This document shows positions 51,697 through 60,739 of a DNA stretch of 64,000 nt, piece by piece. Position 1 is the stretch's first letter. Each line of letters begins with the position of its first letter. The DNA comes from Chryseobacterium wanjuense. Its GTDB lineage: Bacteria; Bacteroidota; Bacteroidia; Flavobacteriales; Weeksellaceae. Location of the stretch: contig NZ_FOIU01000002.1 of assembly GCF_900111495.1 (NCBI RefSeq), forward strand, positions 1 through 64,000. The letters are read 5' to 3'. The translations under genes were made by a program, and so were the position numbers. The notes under the pieces are model-generated. The model saw only the letters and a program-made list of their open reading frames with translations. It made no database searches and had not been told where the DNA came from.

Positions 51697-51987
51697 TTAT
51701 TTACCCAATAATTTTTCCAAAGCATTTAAATGCTCGGTGAAAGCCTGCCTTCCGCTTTGGGTAACACGGTAAGATGTTCGTGGTTTTTTACCTACAAATT
51801 CTTTTTTCACTTCAATATATCCAGCTTTTTCCAAAGCGTTGCTGTGACTGGCCATATTACCATCCGTAACCTCCAGTAAGCTTTTCATCTCCGAAAAATC
51901 AACCCAGTCGTTGACCATAAGAACGGACATAATGCCCAATCTTACACGGCTTTCGAATTCTTTGTTGAGTTGATTTATTTTTATCAT
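51697..51987 (-). CDS. Winged-helix transcriptional regulator
   Basis: A 96-residue protein that is one winged helix-turn-helix domain (MarR/ArsR-like, HTH_34 type). The recognition region is TDGNMASHSNALEKAGYIEV and the wing is KKPRTSYRVTQSG. It lacks a sensor domain, so the signal may act through its level or a partner. Two identical palindromes flank it: one in front of the upstream membrane-protein gene (with which it appears to form an operon, 55-base gap) and one in front of the next operon. This layout suggests autorepression plus control of the membrane operon. Confidence 0.85.
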   Translation of the reverse strand: MIKINQLNKEFESRVRLGIMSVLMVNDWVDFSEMKSLLEVTDGNMASHSNALEKAGYIEVKKEFVGKKPRTSYRVTQSGRQAFTEHLNALEKLLGK

Positions 51988-52042
51988 AATAGAAAATTGT
52001 GCAGATTGTTAAAACTGTTTTTAAAGCCTGCAAATTTATGTT

Positions 52043-52660
52043 TTATTTATATTTTTTGTGCATTATCAAACCATAAACGATATGCAAAACTCCAAACCCA
52101 AATGCCCAGAACAATAATCCCCAACCCAAAAAGAATAAAGAAATAAGCCCCAAAACAATCTGACAGTAACCTAAATATTTTATATCAGTGAGTGTATATC
52201 TTTCTGCGCCAACAAGGGCGATACCGTAAAAAATCAATGTTGCAGGAGCAATTAATACAAAAAGATGATGGTAAAGCAATCCAAGGCAAAAAATACCCCC
52301 CGTCACCAAAGGAACGGCAAAGGTTACTAAAAGTCTCTTCGTTGTAGCATCCCAAATCTTTAATCCTTTCTTTTTACTTTTATTTGCTGTAAAAATATAA
52401 CCACTGAGAATCGCTGTTAAAAGAATTACGGTACCGATAATTACAAGTTCTTTAACCAAAGCCGGTCCGAAAATATTTCTTTCACCATCAAAATAATCTA
52501 TTCCCTCCCTCTGAAAAACAAAATACACATAGCCAGCGCCAATAAGTGCCGCCATCCCGGCGAAAACTCCGGATAACCCGCTTAAGGAAATAAACCGGGA
52601 AGAACGTTCCATCATAGAACGAATATGTGACAGATCTTCGTGATAGTTTTTTGAATCCAT
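52043..52660 (-). CDS. Membrane protein linked to the winged-helix regulator
   Basis: A 205-residue protein with a hydrophilic start (MDSKNYHEDLSHIRSMMERS) and about six membrane helices. I do not recognise a named family, although such proteins often sit directly before this type of regulator in Bacteroidota. The ATG at 52,660 is preferred over one at 52,681 because the latter lies inside the operator and -7 box. It may be a membrane partner that informs the regulator; that is inference. Confidence 0.72.
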   Translation of the reverse strand: MDSKNYHEDLSHIRSMMERSSRFISLSGLSGVFAGMAALIGAGYVYFVFQREGIDYFDGERNIFGPALVKELVIIGTVILLTAILSGYIFTANKSKKKGLKIWDATTKRLLVTFAVPLVTGGIFCLGLLYHHLFVLIAPATLIFYGIALVGAERYTLTDIKYLGYCQIVLGLISLFFLGWGLLFWAFGFGVLHIVYGLIMHKKYK

Positions 52661-52667
52661 ATAAAGA

Positions 52668-52708
52668 ACTTTGAAATACAAAGTTATTGTTTTTTTTGAA
52701 TCGACAAA
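52668..52708 (-). promoter_or_regulatory. Operator 1 and consensus promoter
   Basis: Minus-strand TTTG (52,708-52,705), an 18-base spacer and TAACTTTG (52,686-52,679) give an exact consensus promoter. The palindrome ACTTTGAAATACAAAGT (52,668-52,684) covers the -7 box and the start region, so a bound repressor would block initiation. It is the reverse complement of the palindrome at 51,657-51,673. Confidence 0.8.
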
Positions 52709-52734
52709 ATATTAAATTACATTTATCAAATAAA

Positions 52735-52758
52735 AACCCTGCTTAAAAAAGCAGGGTT
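52735..52758 (-). terminator. susD terminator
   Basis: AACCCTGCTT (52,735-52,744) and AAGCAGGGTT (52,749-52,758) form a perfect 10-base stem. The minus strand continues TTTATTTG. It ends the susC-susD transcript. Confidence 0.85.
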
Positions 52759-52789
52759 ACTAAAAAATATTAAAAATTGTTATGAATAT

Positions 52790-54301
52790 TTATAAAGGGT
52801 TTTGCTCTATAAGCGGATTTGCATTGATCTCAGCTTTAGGAATCAAAAACTCCCATCGTTTATCTGTGCTTGAAACCGTCATTACATTGTTGTCTACAAT
52901 TGAAGAATGATTAGCTCCGGTTCTGTCAAGATCCTGATTTAATCTTTTTAAGTCAAAGAATCTGAATCCTTCACCCCATAACTCCAATCTTCTGCTATTC
53001 AGAATTTCATTTATATAAGCTGTTCCTGTTGTAGACGCTCCCGGATATGACGGATTCCTGTTTTTTGTAAATGCATTAAATACTATTTTAGAATTTGCCT
53101 CATCTCCCAATCTAACCAATGCTTCAGCTTCAATAAGATACATTTCTGCAGCTCTCATATAAGGTACATCTACTCTACTGTCTGAAACACTTGCAGATAA
53201 AAACTTCTGGCTTGTGTAAGGGAATTTCGCAAAATTCGAAGGTAGCCCTAAAGAAGTATGAGCTCCCGTCGGATCAAAAATCTTTGTTCTTACATCTGTC
53301 GTCGGGAATATATTATACAATTTACTATTCACAGCTTTAGGCGCCTGACGGATATTGGTAGAATTATAATTACGAGACATATACGCTCCAAAATTTCCAA
53401 AATAATCAGTTTGATCAGAAATAATAGTAGCTCCCCACATCCATTCTCCATTTCCTGCCAAATTATTGAATCCAGCCATATAAGTAGCATTATCCATCAG
53501 GTTGAAGCCGGCTCTTGCCGCTTTAGCAGAAGATGCTGCCAAAGCATAATTCCCTTGTGTCAAAGCTACTCTTGCTTTTAAGCCTAAAACAACTTTTTCG
53601 TCAAAATGCGATTTTGTTGTTCTCGTACTTCCGGCAAGTCTGTTCTGTGCCTCATTCAAATCATTATTAATTTGAATATAAACATCCGCTACAGAGTTTC
53701 TTTTCATAGGAGATTCATCGGCAATTAATCTTAATGGCACTCCCAATTGTGTATTTAAAATACCCGGCACAAATCTTTTTCCATAAATCTGCACGAGCAT
53801 ATAGTAACAGAAAGCTCTGAAAGCATAGGCTTCACCAATAGCTTGTTTTACTGTAGCAGCATCCGCAGCAGTTGGTGTAGGAACGCTAGGTCCATTAGCT
53901 ATAACCATATTGGCATTTCTGATCAGTGCATAATAAAACTGGTATGGGTAAAAATCATTTGAAGCATTTTCATTTACCTGATCCTGCCATCTTACTGTAC
54001 TGATGTACCATCCGTTTCCTGTAGACGGGAATACAAGGTCTTCGCCTAATGCATCCATCATAATCATAATTCCACCTTGCCCGTTTTGTCCTTGGTTAGA
54101 ATTCTGACGAGAATACATATCCCTATGCATCCCATTAATAATTGCCATCAGGTTACCTGCCGTAGAGAAAGCTGCCTGCTCCGAAACTGCAGTAGTAGGA
54201 TCTGTATCTAAATAATCGCTGTGACAAGAGCTCAACGCAAGTACGGCCAATACTGAAGAAGCCACTAATATTCTTTTTGAATGTTTTCTGATATTTTTCA
54301 T
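52790..54301 (-). CDS. SusD/RagB family nutrient-binding lipoprotein
   Basis: SusD-type lipoproteins cap a SusC barrel and capture oligosaccharides or peptides at the cell surface. The 503 residues have a lipobox (LAVLALSSCHSDYLDT, Cys26), tetratricopeptide-like helices and the conserved YNEGFRF-type segment (RLELWGEGFRFFDLKRLNQ) near the C-terminus. It follows susC by 11 bases. No glycosidase, peptidase or regulator gene adjoins the pair, so the substrate cannot be named. Confidence 0.93.
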   Translation of the reverse strand: MKNIRKHSKRILVASSVLAVLALSSCHSDYLDTDPTTAVSEQAAFSTAGNLMAIINGMHRDMYSRQNSNQGQNGQGGIMIMMDALGEDLVFPSTGNGWYISTVRWQDQVNENASNDFYPYQFYYALIRNANMVIANGPSVPTPTAADAATVKQAIGEAYAFRAFCYYMLVQIYGKRFVPGILNTQLGVPLRLIADESPMKRNSVADVYIQINNDLNEAQNRLAGSTRTTKSHFDEKVVLGLKARVALTQGNYALAASSAKAARAGFNLMDNATYMAGFNNLAGNGEWMWGATIISDQTDYFGNFGAYMSRNYNSTNIRQAPKAVNSKLYNIFPTTDVRTKIFDPTGAHTSLGLPSNFAKFPYTSQKFLSASVSDSRVDVPYMRAAEMYLIEAEALVRLGDEANSKIVFNAFTKNRNPSYPGASTTGTAYINEILNSRRLELWGEGFRFFDLKRLNQDLDRTGANHSSIVDNNVMTVSSTDKRWEFLIPKAEINANPLIEQNPL

Positions 54302-54312
54302 ATTTGTATTTT

Positions 54313-57276
54313 TTAGAATGATAAATTAGCACCAATTGAAATGATTCTTGCCGGAGTATATCTGTTTGTTGTAGTACCATTAAATGACTGCCCAGGTTCT
54401 AACCCTTTTCTTGCTGTTTTGCTCCAAAGATTTTCCCCTGATAAAATCAATTTTAAAGAGGTAAGCCCATATCTTGAAATTTCCTCAGGATTAAAGCTGT
54501 AGCTTAAAGTTGCTTGTCTTAATGATATAAAATCAGATTTTACCAACCATCTGCTTGAGGTAGCATTAGAATTCAGATAAGTTGCAGAATTTAATGCCGG
54601 AACATCCGTTATTTGTCCAGGAGTTGTCCATCGATCCAGAATATCTGTACTAAGAGCCCCTCCCTGAGAATAGCTCGACATTAAAGTCTGATAATTAGAA
54701 TCATATGTCTTACCTCCGATCTGATAAGTAAACATTGTTGATAAAGCCCATTGCTTATAATTTAAAGATGTTCCAAAGCTACCAAACACTTTAGGAATAG
54801 CAGATCCTGAGTAATCAAGCTTAGCTTTATTATGGTTGGTAGTAACCAAAACACCATTCACGGTTCTAATATCTGAAGCCGGAGTATTGGCATATGCATC
54901 GGCAACTAAAAATAATGGTGATCCATCTGCCGGGTCTACGCCATACCATTGTTTCATCCAATAATCATATACCGAATGTCCTACCGATATTTTTTTAGAA
55001 CCATTAATAATTTCTGTAATTCCGTCTGATAATTGTGTGATTTCATTTTTAAGAGTAGAAGCATTGGCATTTAAGCTCCACACGAAATTCGGAGTTTTGA
55101 TTACATCTGCATTTAAGCCGATTTCAAATCCTCTGTTGTACATTGTTCCTACATTCTTGTAAATAGCATTCCCCGGAATACCCGCAGAAACAGGTTGTGG
55201 AACAGGGAATATCATATCCTTTGTAATTCTATTGTAATATTCTACAGTCCCCGTAATTCGGTTATTGAAAAGCCCGAAGTCCAAAGCCAAATCAGATTGG
55301 TTATTTGATTCCCATGTAATTGTAGGGTCAGCTTTTACATTAAATAATATCCCCGCTTCCTGGGCATTATTATACCCTAGACTAAAGGTGTTTTGATACA
55401 TATAAAAATTCTGAGCGTTGTCACTCGTGTTGGTATTATCATTCCCAACTTGCCCATATGATCCCCTTAATTTCAACTCACTTATTGTACTAGAGTTTTT
55501 AAGGAAATCTTCACCTTTCACTCTCCATCCTGCACCTATTGACCAGAACGGATGCCATCTTACATCCTTAGCAAATCTTGATGAGGCATCCCATCTTACA
55601 GATCCCGATAATAAATATTTTGATTTATAATCATAATTTAACCTTGAGAAAAAACTCTCCTTACGATAGTTATCTGTCTGGGAAGTTAAAGCAGTAGGGG
55701 TAATGAAGTTAATTAATTCTGAATTATTATCAACAACCTGCCCTGTTTTGTATCCGTACAAATATTCGTACATATATTTGTAGTTTTCATGACCTAGCAA
55801 AAACTCAAAATTATGCGAGCCGAATTTTCTTTTATAATTTAATAATTGATTAAAGGTAAGTGTCTGCTCAATGATAGAAGTTCTTTCAGCTGATCCTGCA
55901 GGAGCCGCATCACCAATAATTTTATTTCCATATCTGCTTCTTCTGTTATTTCTTACATCATATCCTACATTGGTAGATAGCGTAAGATAAGGATCTATCT
56001 TAAATTCGGCATATGCTCTTGAAACAATATAAAAGTTTTTAGAAACATCGCTATTTAAAAGGTTTTCCTGAATAACGTTTCTCCCTGACGCAGCATCTGC
56101 ACCTCTTGCAGAATTGTCATAAATTACATTTCCGTTGGCATCATAAAGAGTCGCAAACGTATTAGCATCATGGGCAAATGGGCTATAAATAGGACCAATA
56201 TTTCTTATCCAGTTGTAGGGGTTGACATAAGAACTGTTGCTGCTAGCTCCGTCTATTGCATTATTTCCGTAAGAGGATACAGCATTGAGACTTGTTCCCA
56301 ATTTTAGCCAGTCTCTTATTTGCGAGTCTACTTTTAATTTTGCCGTAAATCTCTCAAAGTCTGATTTTACAAGATATCCGGATTCATTCGTGTACCCTAC
56401 TGATGAATAATATGTGGTTTTGTTTGTCCCGCCACTGTAATTCAATTCGTAATTTTGTCTGAAACCTGTTCTGATCAATGGTTTTTGCCAATCAAGATCA
56501 GTATATTTTAATCTTGCATTAGGGTTCAGAATTCCATCTACCACCAACAAATTATTGGGAACGTCAAAAGCATTTTGCTTTAAAACACCCGGAATCAAGT
56601 TAGTAGAAGCATAGGCATTTGCATTTGCCAAAGTACTTCCAATTGCCAATTGTCCGTTTCTGATCGCTTCCCAGATAAGAGGATAATACTGATAGGCATT
56701 TACCCTGTCATATTCAGGTATTGACCTTCCTACATATCCGGTACTCATATTAAAATTAAGTATATCCCGGCCACCTTTTCTTCCGGATTTTGTCGTAATC
56801 AGGATTACCCCGTTGGCAGCTGCAGATCCGTAAAGGGATGTAGATGCGGCATCTTTCAAAATGTTAAAAGAGGCGATATCATTTGTATTAATAGCTGATA
56901 ATGAACCTGTAAAAGGAGTTCCGTCTAAGATAATTAACGGATCGTTCGAGCCCGCATAAGAACTGATTCCTCTAATCTGAATACTGGGAGCACTTCCCGG
57001 CTGCCCTGTTCCTGTACTTATTTTCACCCCGGGGCTCGCTCCATCAATAGCCTGCCCGATATTGGTAATAGGTCGGTCTGCAAATTGCTTGGCTTTGATC
57101 TCAGTATTGGAACCAACAAGTGTTTCCTTTTTCTGAGAACCATAGGCCACAATCACAACTTCGTCAATTTGCTTTTCTTTGGCCAGCGTGTCACTTTTCT
57201 TTTTTTGTGCAGATAGGTTTTGACCAATAAAGAATACTGTTGCAACGCTGAGCGTGCAAAACTTTAGTTTCATCAT
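54313..57276 (-). CDS. SusC/RagA family TonB-linked outer-membrane protein
   Basis: The TonB-dependent importer of the pair, 987 residues. A signal peptide (LSVATVFFIGQNLSAQ) is followed almost at once by a TonB box-like segment (IDEVVIVAYGSQKKE) and the plug domain (about 60-175, including PSIQIRGISS and LIILDGTPF). The barrel ends in ISIGANLSF with a terminal Phe. The N-terminal carboxypeptidase-D-like domain of many SusC proteins is missing. There is no sigma/anti-sigma (signalling) extension either. A consensus-like promoter lies at 57,304-57,335. Confidence 0.94.
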   Translation of the reverse strand: MMKLKFCTLSVATVFFIGQNLSAQKKKSDTLAKEKQIDEVVIVAYGSQKKETLVGSNTEIKAKQFADRPITNIGQAIDGASPGVKISTGTGQPGSAPSIQIRGISSYAGSNDPLIILDGTPFTGSLSAINTNDIASFNILKDAASTSLYGSAAANGVILITTKSGRKGGRDILNFNMSTGYVGRSIPEYDRVNAYQYYPLIWEAIRNGQLAIGSTLANANAYASTNLIPGVLKQNAFDVPNNLLVVDGILNPNARLKYTDLDWQKPLIRTGFRQNYELNYSGGTNKTTYYSSVGYTNESGYLVKSDFERFTAKLKVDSQIRDWLKLGTSLNAVSSYGNNAIDGASSNSSYVNPYNWIRNIGPIYSPFAHDANTFATLYDANGNVIYDNSARGADAASGRNVIQENLLNSDVSKNFYIVSRAYAEFKIDPYLTLSTNVGYDVRNNRRSRYGNKIIGDAAPAGSAERTSIIEQTLTFNQLLNYKRKFGSHNFEFLLGHENYKYMYEYLYGYKTGQVVDNNSELINFITPTALTSQTDNYRKESFFSRLNYDYKSKYLLSGSVRWDASSRFAKDVRWHPFWSIGAGWRVKGEDFLKNSSTISELKLRGSYGQVGNDNTNTSDNAQNFYMYQNTFSLGYNNAQEAGILFNVKADPTITWESNNQSDLALDFGLFNNRITGTVEYYNRITKDMIFPVPQPVSAGIPGNAIYKNVGTMYNRGFEIGLNADVIKTPNFVWSLNANASTLKNEITQLSDGITEIINGSKKISVGHSVYDYWMKQWYGVDPADGSPLFLVADAYANTPASDIRTVNGVLVTTNHNKAKLDYSGSAIPKVFGSFGTSLNYKQWALSTMFTYQIGGKTYDSNYQTLMSSYSQGGALSTDILDRWTTPGQITDVPALNSATYLNSNATSSRWLVKSDFISLRQATLSYSFNPEEISRYGLTSLKLILSGENLWSKTARKGLEPGQSFNGTTTNRYTPARIISIGANLSF

Positions 57277-57303
57277 TTATTTAGTGTTTTTTTGTTTTAA
57301 CAG

Positions 57304-57335
57304 CAAATGTGTTAATAAAAATTAATACTGCCAAA
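57304..57335 (-). promoter_or_regulatory. susCD promoter
   Basis: Minus-strand TTTG (57,335-57,332), a 20-base spacer and CACATTTG (57,311-57,304) fit the consensus with one mismatch in the -7 box. The start codon lies about 28 bases further on. Confidence 0.6.
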
Positions 57336-57432
57336 AAAATTATTAAATAATCGATTAACCTTAATTATTTATTATAAACTGATAAAAATTAAACGTTAAT
57401 TGTATTGATTATTTAAATTAAATTTATTAAAA

Positions 57433-57471
57433 AAAGCTTTAAAATGTAAAATTTACACTTTAAAGCTTTTC
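57433..57471 (-). terminator. Terminator of the enoyl-CoA hydratase gene
   Basis: AAAAGCTTTAAA (57,433-57,444) pairs with TTTAAAGCTTTT (57,460-57,471), and an inner TGTAAA/TTTACA extends the stem past one mismatch. The minus strand continues with a run of Ts. It lies 60 bases after the stop of the gene at 57,534. Confidence 0.75.
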
Positions 57472-57533
57472 GTTTTATAAAATTCATTAATAGTAATATA
57501 AAATAAACAGTTATATTGTTTTTAACTAAAAAT

Positions 57534-58298
57534 TTACTTCACCCTCAACCTTTCTTTAATAGATTCTATGCTTTTTTTCGCAGAATCTTCCAAAATCAGG
57601 CTTGCGCTCATATGGATTCTTGCAGGCATTAAATCATTGAAATGATCTGTTCCCTCCCAAGATACTTTTTTAATTAAAGCTAATGCATCACTGCTTCTTG
57701 AAGCCAAAGTCTGAAGGAATTTTTCCAATTTTGCATCCATTTCTTCGATAGTTGCTGAGACTGAATGATAAACATTATGCTGTTCCGCCCATTCCGCTGA
57801 TCTGAAATCTGCATCGATTGCCATTGCTGAAAACTGGGACTTCCCGATTTTTCTTTCTACATAAGGCCCGATCACGAAAGGTCCGATTCCCAGATTAATT
57901 TCCGTTAAAGCCAAAGCAGAATCTTTTGTGGCAAAACAATAATCTGCACCGCAGGCAATTCCGACACCGCCGCCCGTAGTTTTTCCTTGAACTCTTACAA
58001 CAACAATTTTACCGCAGTTTCTCATCGCATTCAAAACTTTGGCAAAACCACCGAAAAATTTCGTTGACGCTTCCAGCTCTTCGATAGCTAAAAGTTCGTC
58101 GAAACTGGCTCCAGCACAAAACGCTTTTTCACCTTCACTTTTTATGAGAATGGCTTTTACCTCATCTTTTACGCCTTCATCTAAAATGGTCTGTGCTAGT
58201 TTTTCTAGAATAGCTCCCGGAAGAGAATTACTTTTTGGAGTTCCGAATGTGATCTCGGCGATATTGTTTTTAAGTTCTGAAACTACGAATTCGTTCAT
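57534..58298 (-). CDS. Enoyl-CoA hydratase/isomerase family protein
   Basis: A crotonase-fold enzyme of 254 residues. The oxyanion-hole segments are present (KAFCAGASFDEL and KTTGGGVGIACGADY). The usual second catalytic Glu position falls in LTEINLGIGPFVIGPYVERK. The ATG at 58,298 gives the usual N-terminus; a longer frame from 58,340 is unlikely. The paaZ gene at the right edge raises the possibility that it takes part in phenylacetate breakdown, but the two are 5 kb apart and unlinked by transcription. A -7-like TATTTTTG lies at 58,329-58,322. Confidence 0.88.
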   Translation of the reverse strand: MNEFVVSELKNNIAEITFGTPKSNSLPGAILEKLAQTILDEGVKDEVKAILIKSEGEKAFCAGASFDELLAIEELEASTKFFGGFAKVLNAMRNCGKIVVVRVQGKTTGGGVGIACGADYCFATKDSALALTEINLGIGPFVIGPYVERKIGKSQFSAMAIDADFRSAEWAEQHNVYHSVSATIEEMDAKLEKFLQTLASRSSDALALIKKVSWEGTDHFNDLMPARIHMSASLILEDSAKKSIESIKERLRVK

Positions 58299-58397
58299 TT
58301 TTAAATTAAATTGGATTGATACAAAAATACGAAATACCATGGTTTCAAGGAAAATTTAAAGCATATAAATTAGGGTCTGCTTTTTGCTACAATTCTC

Positions 58398-58417
58398 ATT
58401 ACGTAGAAATACGTAAT
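58398..58417. promoter_or_regulatory. Operator-like inverted repeat upstream of the tail-collar genes
   Basis: ATTACGTA (58,398-58,405), GAAA, TACGTAAT (58,410-58,417): perfect 8-base arms with a 4-base centre. It lies about 150 bases before the first tail-collar gene. A -7-like TTACTTTG follows at 58,464-58,471, without a -33 box at the usual distance, which would suit an activator-dependent promoter. Confidence 0.55.
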
Positions 58418-58568
58418 CTTCAATTTGGTATTTTCTACTCTACATCCTGCCTTTTTAATGTTGTTACTTTGGATTGTCAATATTTAATACATATAAAGAC
58501 AAAAAAGGCGGTCTCCGAAAAGCCGGGAAAAGAGTAGGAAAATTTAAAACTGAAAAAAAATAGTAACC

Positions 58569-59117
58569 ATGGAAGAAATTATGGGAGTAATCAAATCGTT
58601 CTCAGGAAACTTTGCCCCTGTAAACTTTATGTTCTGCGATGGAAGATTATTAAGTATTGCTCAAAATACGGCACTTTTCTCCATTTTAGGAACTACTTAT
58701 GGCGGCGACGGCATCAACACCTTTGCTTTGCCAAACCTGAACGGGCGTTATCCTTTGGGACCAGGGTCAAACGGGGGTCAGTCTTATGTACTGGGCGAAC
58801 AGTCGGGAACTCCGCAAACGACTCTTATGTCTATGAATTTGCCTACCATTACAAGTCAGCTGAAAGTTGCGAATGCAAATGCTACTTCTGCATCACCTTC
58901 TGCGACATCGACACTTGCAATTACTGGAACACAATCGGGAAGAGATTTCACTGCCATTCCAAGTTATATCAATAATGCGGATCCTTCATCAGTGACGCTT
59001 CTTAATCCTCAATCTGTCATATTTCAGGGACAAAACCAGCCTATTGACAATATGATGCCTTATATAGGAATGAACTACATCATTTGTGTACAGGGAATTT
59101 ATCCTTCCAGAAGCTAA
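58569..59117 (+). CDS. Tail-collar domain protein 1 (microcystin-dependent-protein-like)
   Basis: A 182-residue protein with an N-terminal phage tail collar domain (IKSFSGNFAPVNFMFCDG, then FSILGTTYGGDGINTFALP and NLNGRYPLGPG). An Ala/Ser/Thr-rich middle follows, and the end is MNYIICVQGIYPSRS. Bacterial members of this family outside phages are known but poorly understood. It has no signal peptide. The gene starts a plus-strand run with a close paralogue 44 bases on. No other phage gene is nearby. Confidence 0.87.
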   Translation: MEEIMGVIKSFSGNFAPVNFMFCDGRLLSIAQNTALFSILGTTYGGDGINTFALPNLNGRYPLGPGSNGGQSYVLGEQSGTPQTTLMSMNLPTITSQLKVANANATSASPSATSTLAITGTQSGRDFTAIPSYINNADPSSVTLLNPQSVIFQGQNQPIDNMMPYIGMNYIICVQGIYPSRS

Positions 59118-59161
59118 CCACAACTATTCACAAATTAATAATTAAAAAACTAAAAAATACC

Positions 59162-59704
59162 ATGGAAGAATACTTAGGAACCATTAAAATGTTTGCAGGA
59201 AACTTTGCACCTAGAGGCTATATGTACTGCAACGGAGCGATATTAAGCATTGCTCAGAACCAGGCTCTTTTTTCTCTTTTAGGAACAACTTACGGAGGAA
59301 ATGGGACTACAACTTTCGCGTTGCCCAACCTAAACGGCCGTGCTCCGATCGGTGCAGGAATTGCCAATACAGGAAAATCTGTGAATCTTGGTGAAGTGGG
59401 AGGATCTCCTGCAACAACTTTATTAAATACAAACTTACCAACTTTCGCAAGTCAGCTAAGAATATCTAAATCCAACGCAGCAACAGCTTCTCCATCATCA
59501 GCATCATCTATTGCTGTGACAGGGACACAGTCCGGAAGAGATTTTACAGCCGTTCCCAGCTTTGTAGATACAGCTCCGGATACAGTGATCAACGCAGGTT
59601 CAGTGACTTTCGTAGGCGCTAATGTACCTGTTGAAAACATGTCTCCTTATTTAGGAATGAACTATATTATTTGTGTAGAAGGGATCTATCCTTCAAGACC
59701 ATAA
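59162..59704 (+). CDS. Tail-collar domain protein 2
   Basis: A 180-residue paralogue of the preceding protein, sharing the collar domain and the GTQSGRDFTA motif, and ending NYIICVEGIYPSRP. About half of the positions are identical by eye. The ATG at 59,162 is used; a frame from 59,084 would overlap the first copy. Both copies lack Cys-rich or enzymatic parts. They are likely to form trimers, as collar domains do in phage tails. Confidence 0.87.
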   Translation: MEEYLGTIKMFAGNFAPRGYMYCNGAILSIAQNQALFSLLGTTYGGNGTTTFALPNLNGRAPIGAGIANTGKSVNLGEVGGSPATTLLNTNLPTFASQLRISKSNAATASPSSASSIAVTGTQSGRDFTAVPSFVDTAPDTVINAGSVTFVGANVPVENMSPYLGMNYIICVEGIYPSRP

Positions 59705-59741
59705 ATAAAAAAAACTAAAAAACAACCTAAAATTTACTATC

Positions 59742-60569
59742 ATGAAAAGGACTATACTTTTTATTATCTGCAGTCTTTTCATATCGATTTTTTCATTTGG
59801 ACAGACCAGCACAGAGCAGTTTGAGACAGAATCTCACGGAAGTGCAAGTTTTACAGACAACGGAGTGATCTTTAATATCATTTCCCATGTAAATACTTAC
59901 GACATCCAGGCAAATTACCCGGGAACGGGATGGAACGGTACCGGAGTTGACAATAGGTATATTGATAATTCAGCGCCGGGAAATCAGGCAAGTGGAACTT
60001 CATTTAGTATAAAAACCACCTCTAATTTATTTAAAGTAAATAGATTCTGGGTGTATGCTTCTGCTGCCAATCTGGATCTTTCAGTAGCCGGAACTCTTAC
60101 CGTTACAGGAAAACTAAGCGGAGTGACCAAGTTTACCCAAACTAAAACTACAGGTTTTACAACGTCTCTTGCTACTACCAATGGTTTTACCCTGATCGAT
60201 ATGACGAATCTTAATGGCCAGAATTACAGCAATATCATTATCGACGAATTGCAAATTACCGGAGGAGGAGGTTATGTATACCTTTCTTTAGATGCCTTTA
60301 CCTGGGTAAAAGATACTAACGTAGTCTTGGCAGCAAACGAAGTGAAACCTTCTAAAAAAGACTTAAATATCTACCCTAACCCGACTAGCGGTCCCCTTAC
60401 CATTACAACTGATGATCAGAAAAAACTGGAAATCTACAGCCAATCCGGGCAGTTGATAAAAACAGTTGAAGCCAGAAAAGGCGAAAATCAAACAGATATT
60501 TCAGAACTTCCAAAAGGAGTTTATATCCTAAAATCTTCTTCGGAATCTTATAAGATTATTAAAAGGTAA
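59742..60569 (+). CDS. Secreted protein with T9SS type A sorting domain
   Basis: A 275-residue exported protein. A signal peptide (ILFIICSLFISIFSFGQ) precedes a beta-rich domain (about 20-190) that ends in an LQITGGGGYVYLSLDAFTW segment. The T9SS sorting domain (about 205-275) shows NIYPNPTSGPLTI and EIYSQSGQLIKTVEAR and closes with YKIIKR. It follows tail-collar gene 2 by 37 bases and may be co-expressed with it. The N-terminal domain resembles short PEP-CTERM-like surface domains; function unknown. Confidence 0.88.
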   Translation: MKRTILFIICSLFISIFSFGQTSTEQFETESHGSASFTDNGVIFNIISHVNTYDIQANYPGTGWNGTGVDNRYIDNSAPGNQASGTSFSIKTTSNLFKVNRFWVYASAANLDLSVAGTLTVTGKLSGVTKFTQTKTTGFTTSLATTNGFTLIDMTNLNGQNYSNIIIDELQITGGGGYVYLSLDAFTWVKDTNVVLAANEVKPSKKDLNIYPNPTSGPLTITTDDQKKLEIYSQSGQLIKTVEARKGENQTDISELPKGVYILKSSSESYKIIKR

Positions 60570-60671
60570 CAAGATGCTTATTATTAAAGTTAGAACTAAT
60601 AACCACGAAAACTTTAGTATAAATAATAAGCGATTGTACCGCGAAAGATTCTAATGCATAAGTGTGATGAG

Positions 60672-60701
60672 ATCCCTTGAAGCAATTCAGGGGATTTTTT
60701 T
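60672..60701 (+). terminator. Terminator after the tail-collar/T9SS run
   Basis: ATCCCTTGAA (60,672-60,681) and TTCAGGGGAT (60,686-60,695) form a 10-base stem with one G-U pair and a GCAA loop, followed by seven Ts. A larger inverted repeat (GCTTATTATT at 60,576-60,585, AATAATAAGC at 60,622-60,631) precedes it; its role is unclear. Confidence 0.8.
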
Positions 60702-60739
60702 ATCTAAAAACCAATCATTAAATATTAAAAAACAAAACC

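Noticed and set aside
58316..58537. A 73-codon plus-strand frame upstream of the tail-collar gene
   Set aside because: It overlaps the divergent promoter region and the TACGTA palindrome and has no protein-like features.
58569..59704. Possible prophage remnant because of the tail-collar domains
   Set aside because: No integrase, capsid, terminase or lysis gene is near, and such collar proteins occur in bacterial chromosomes without phage.
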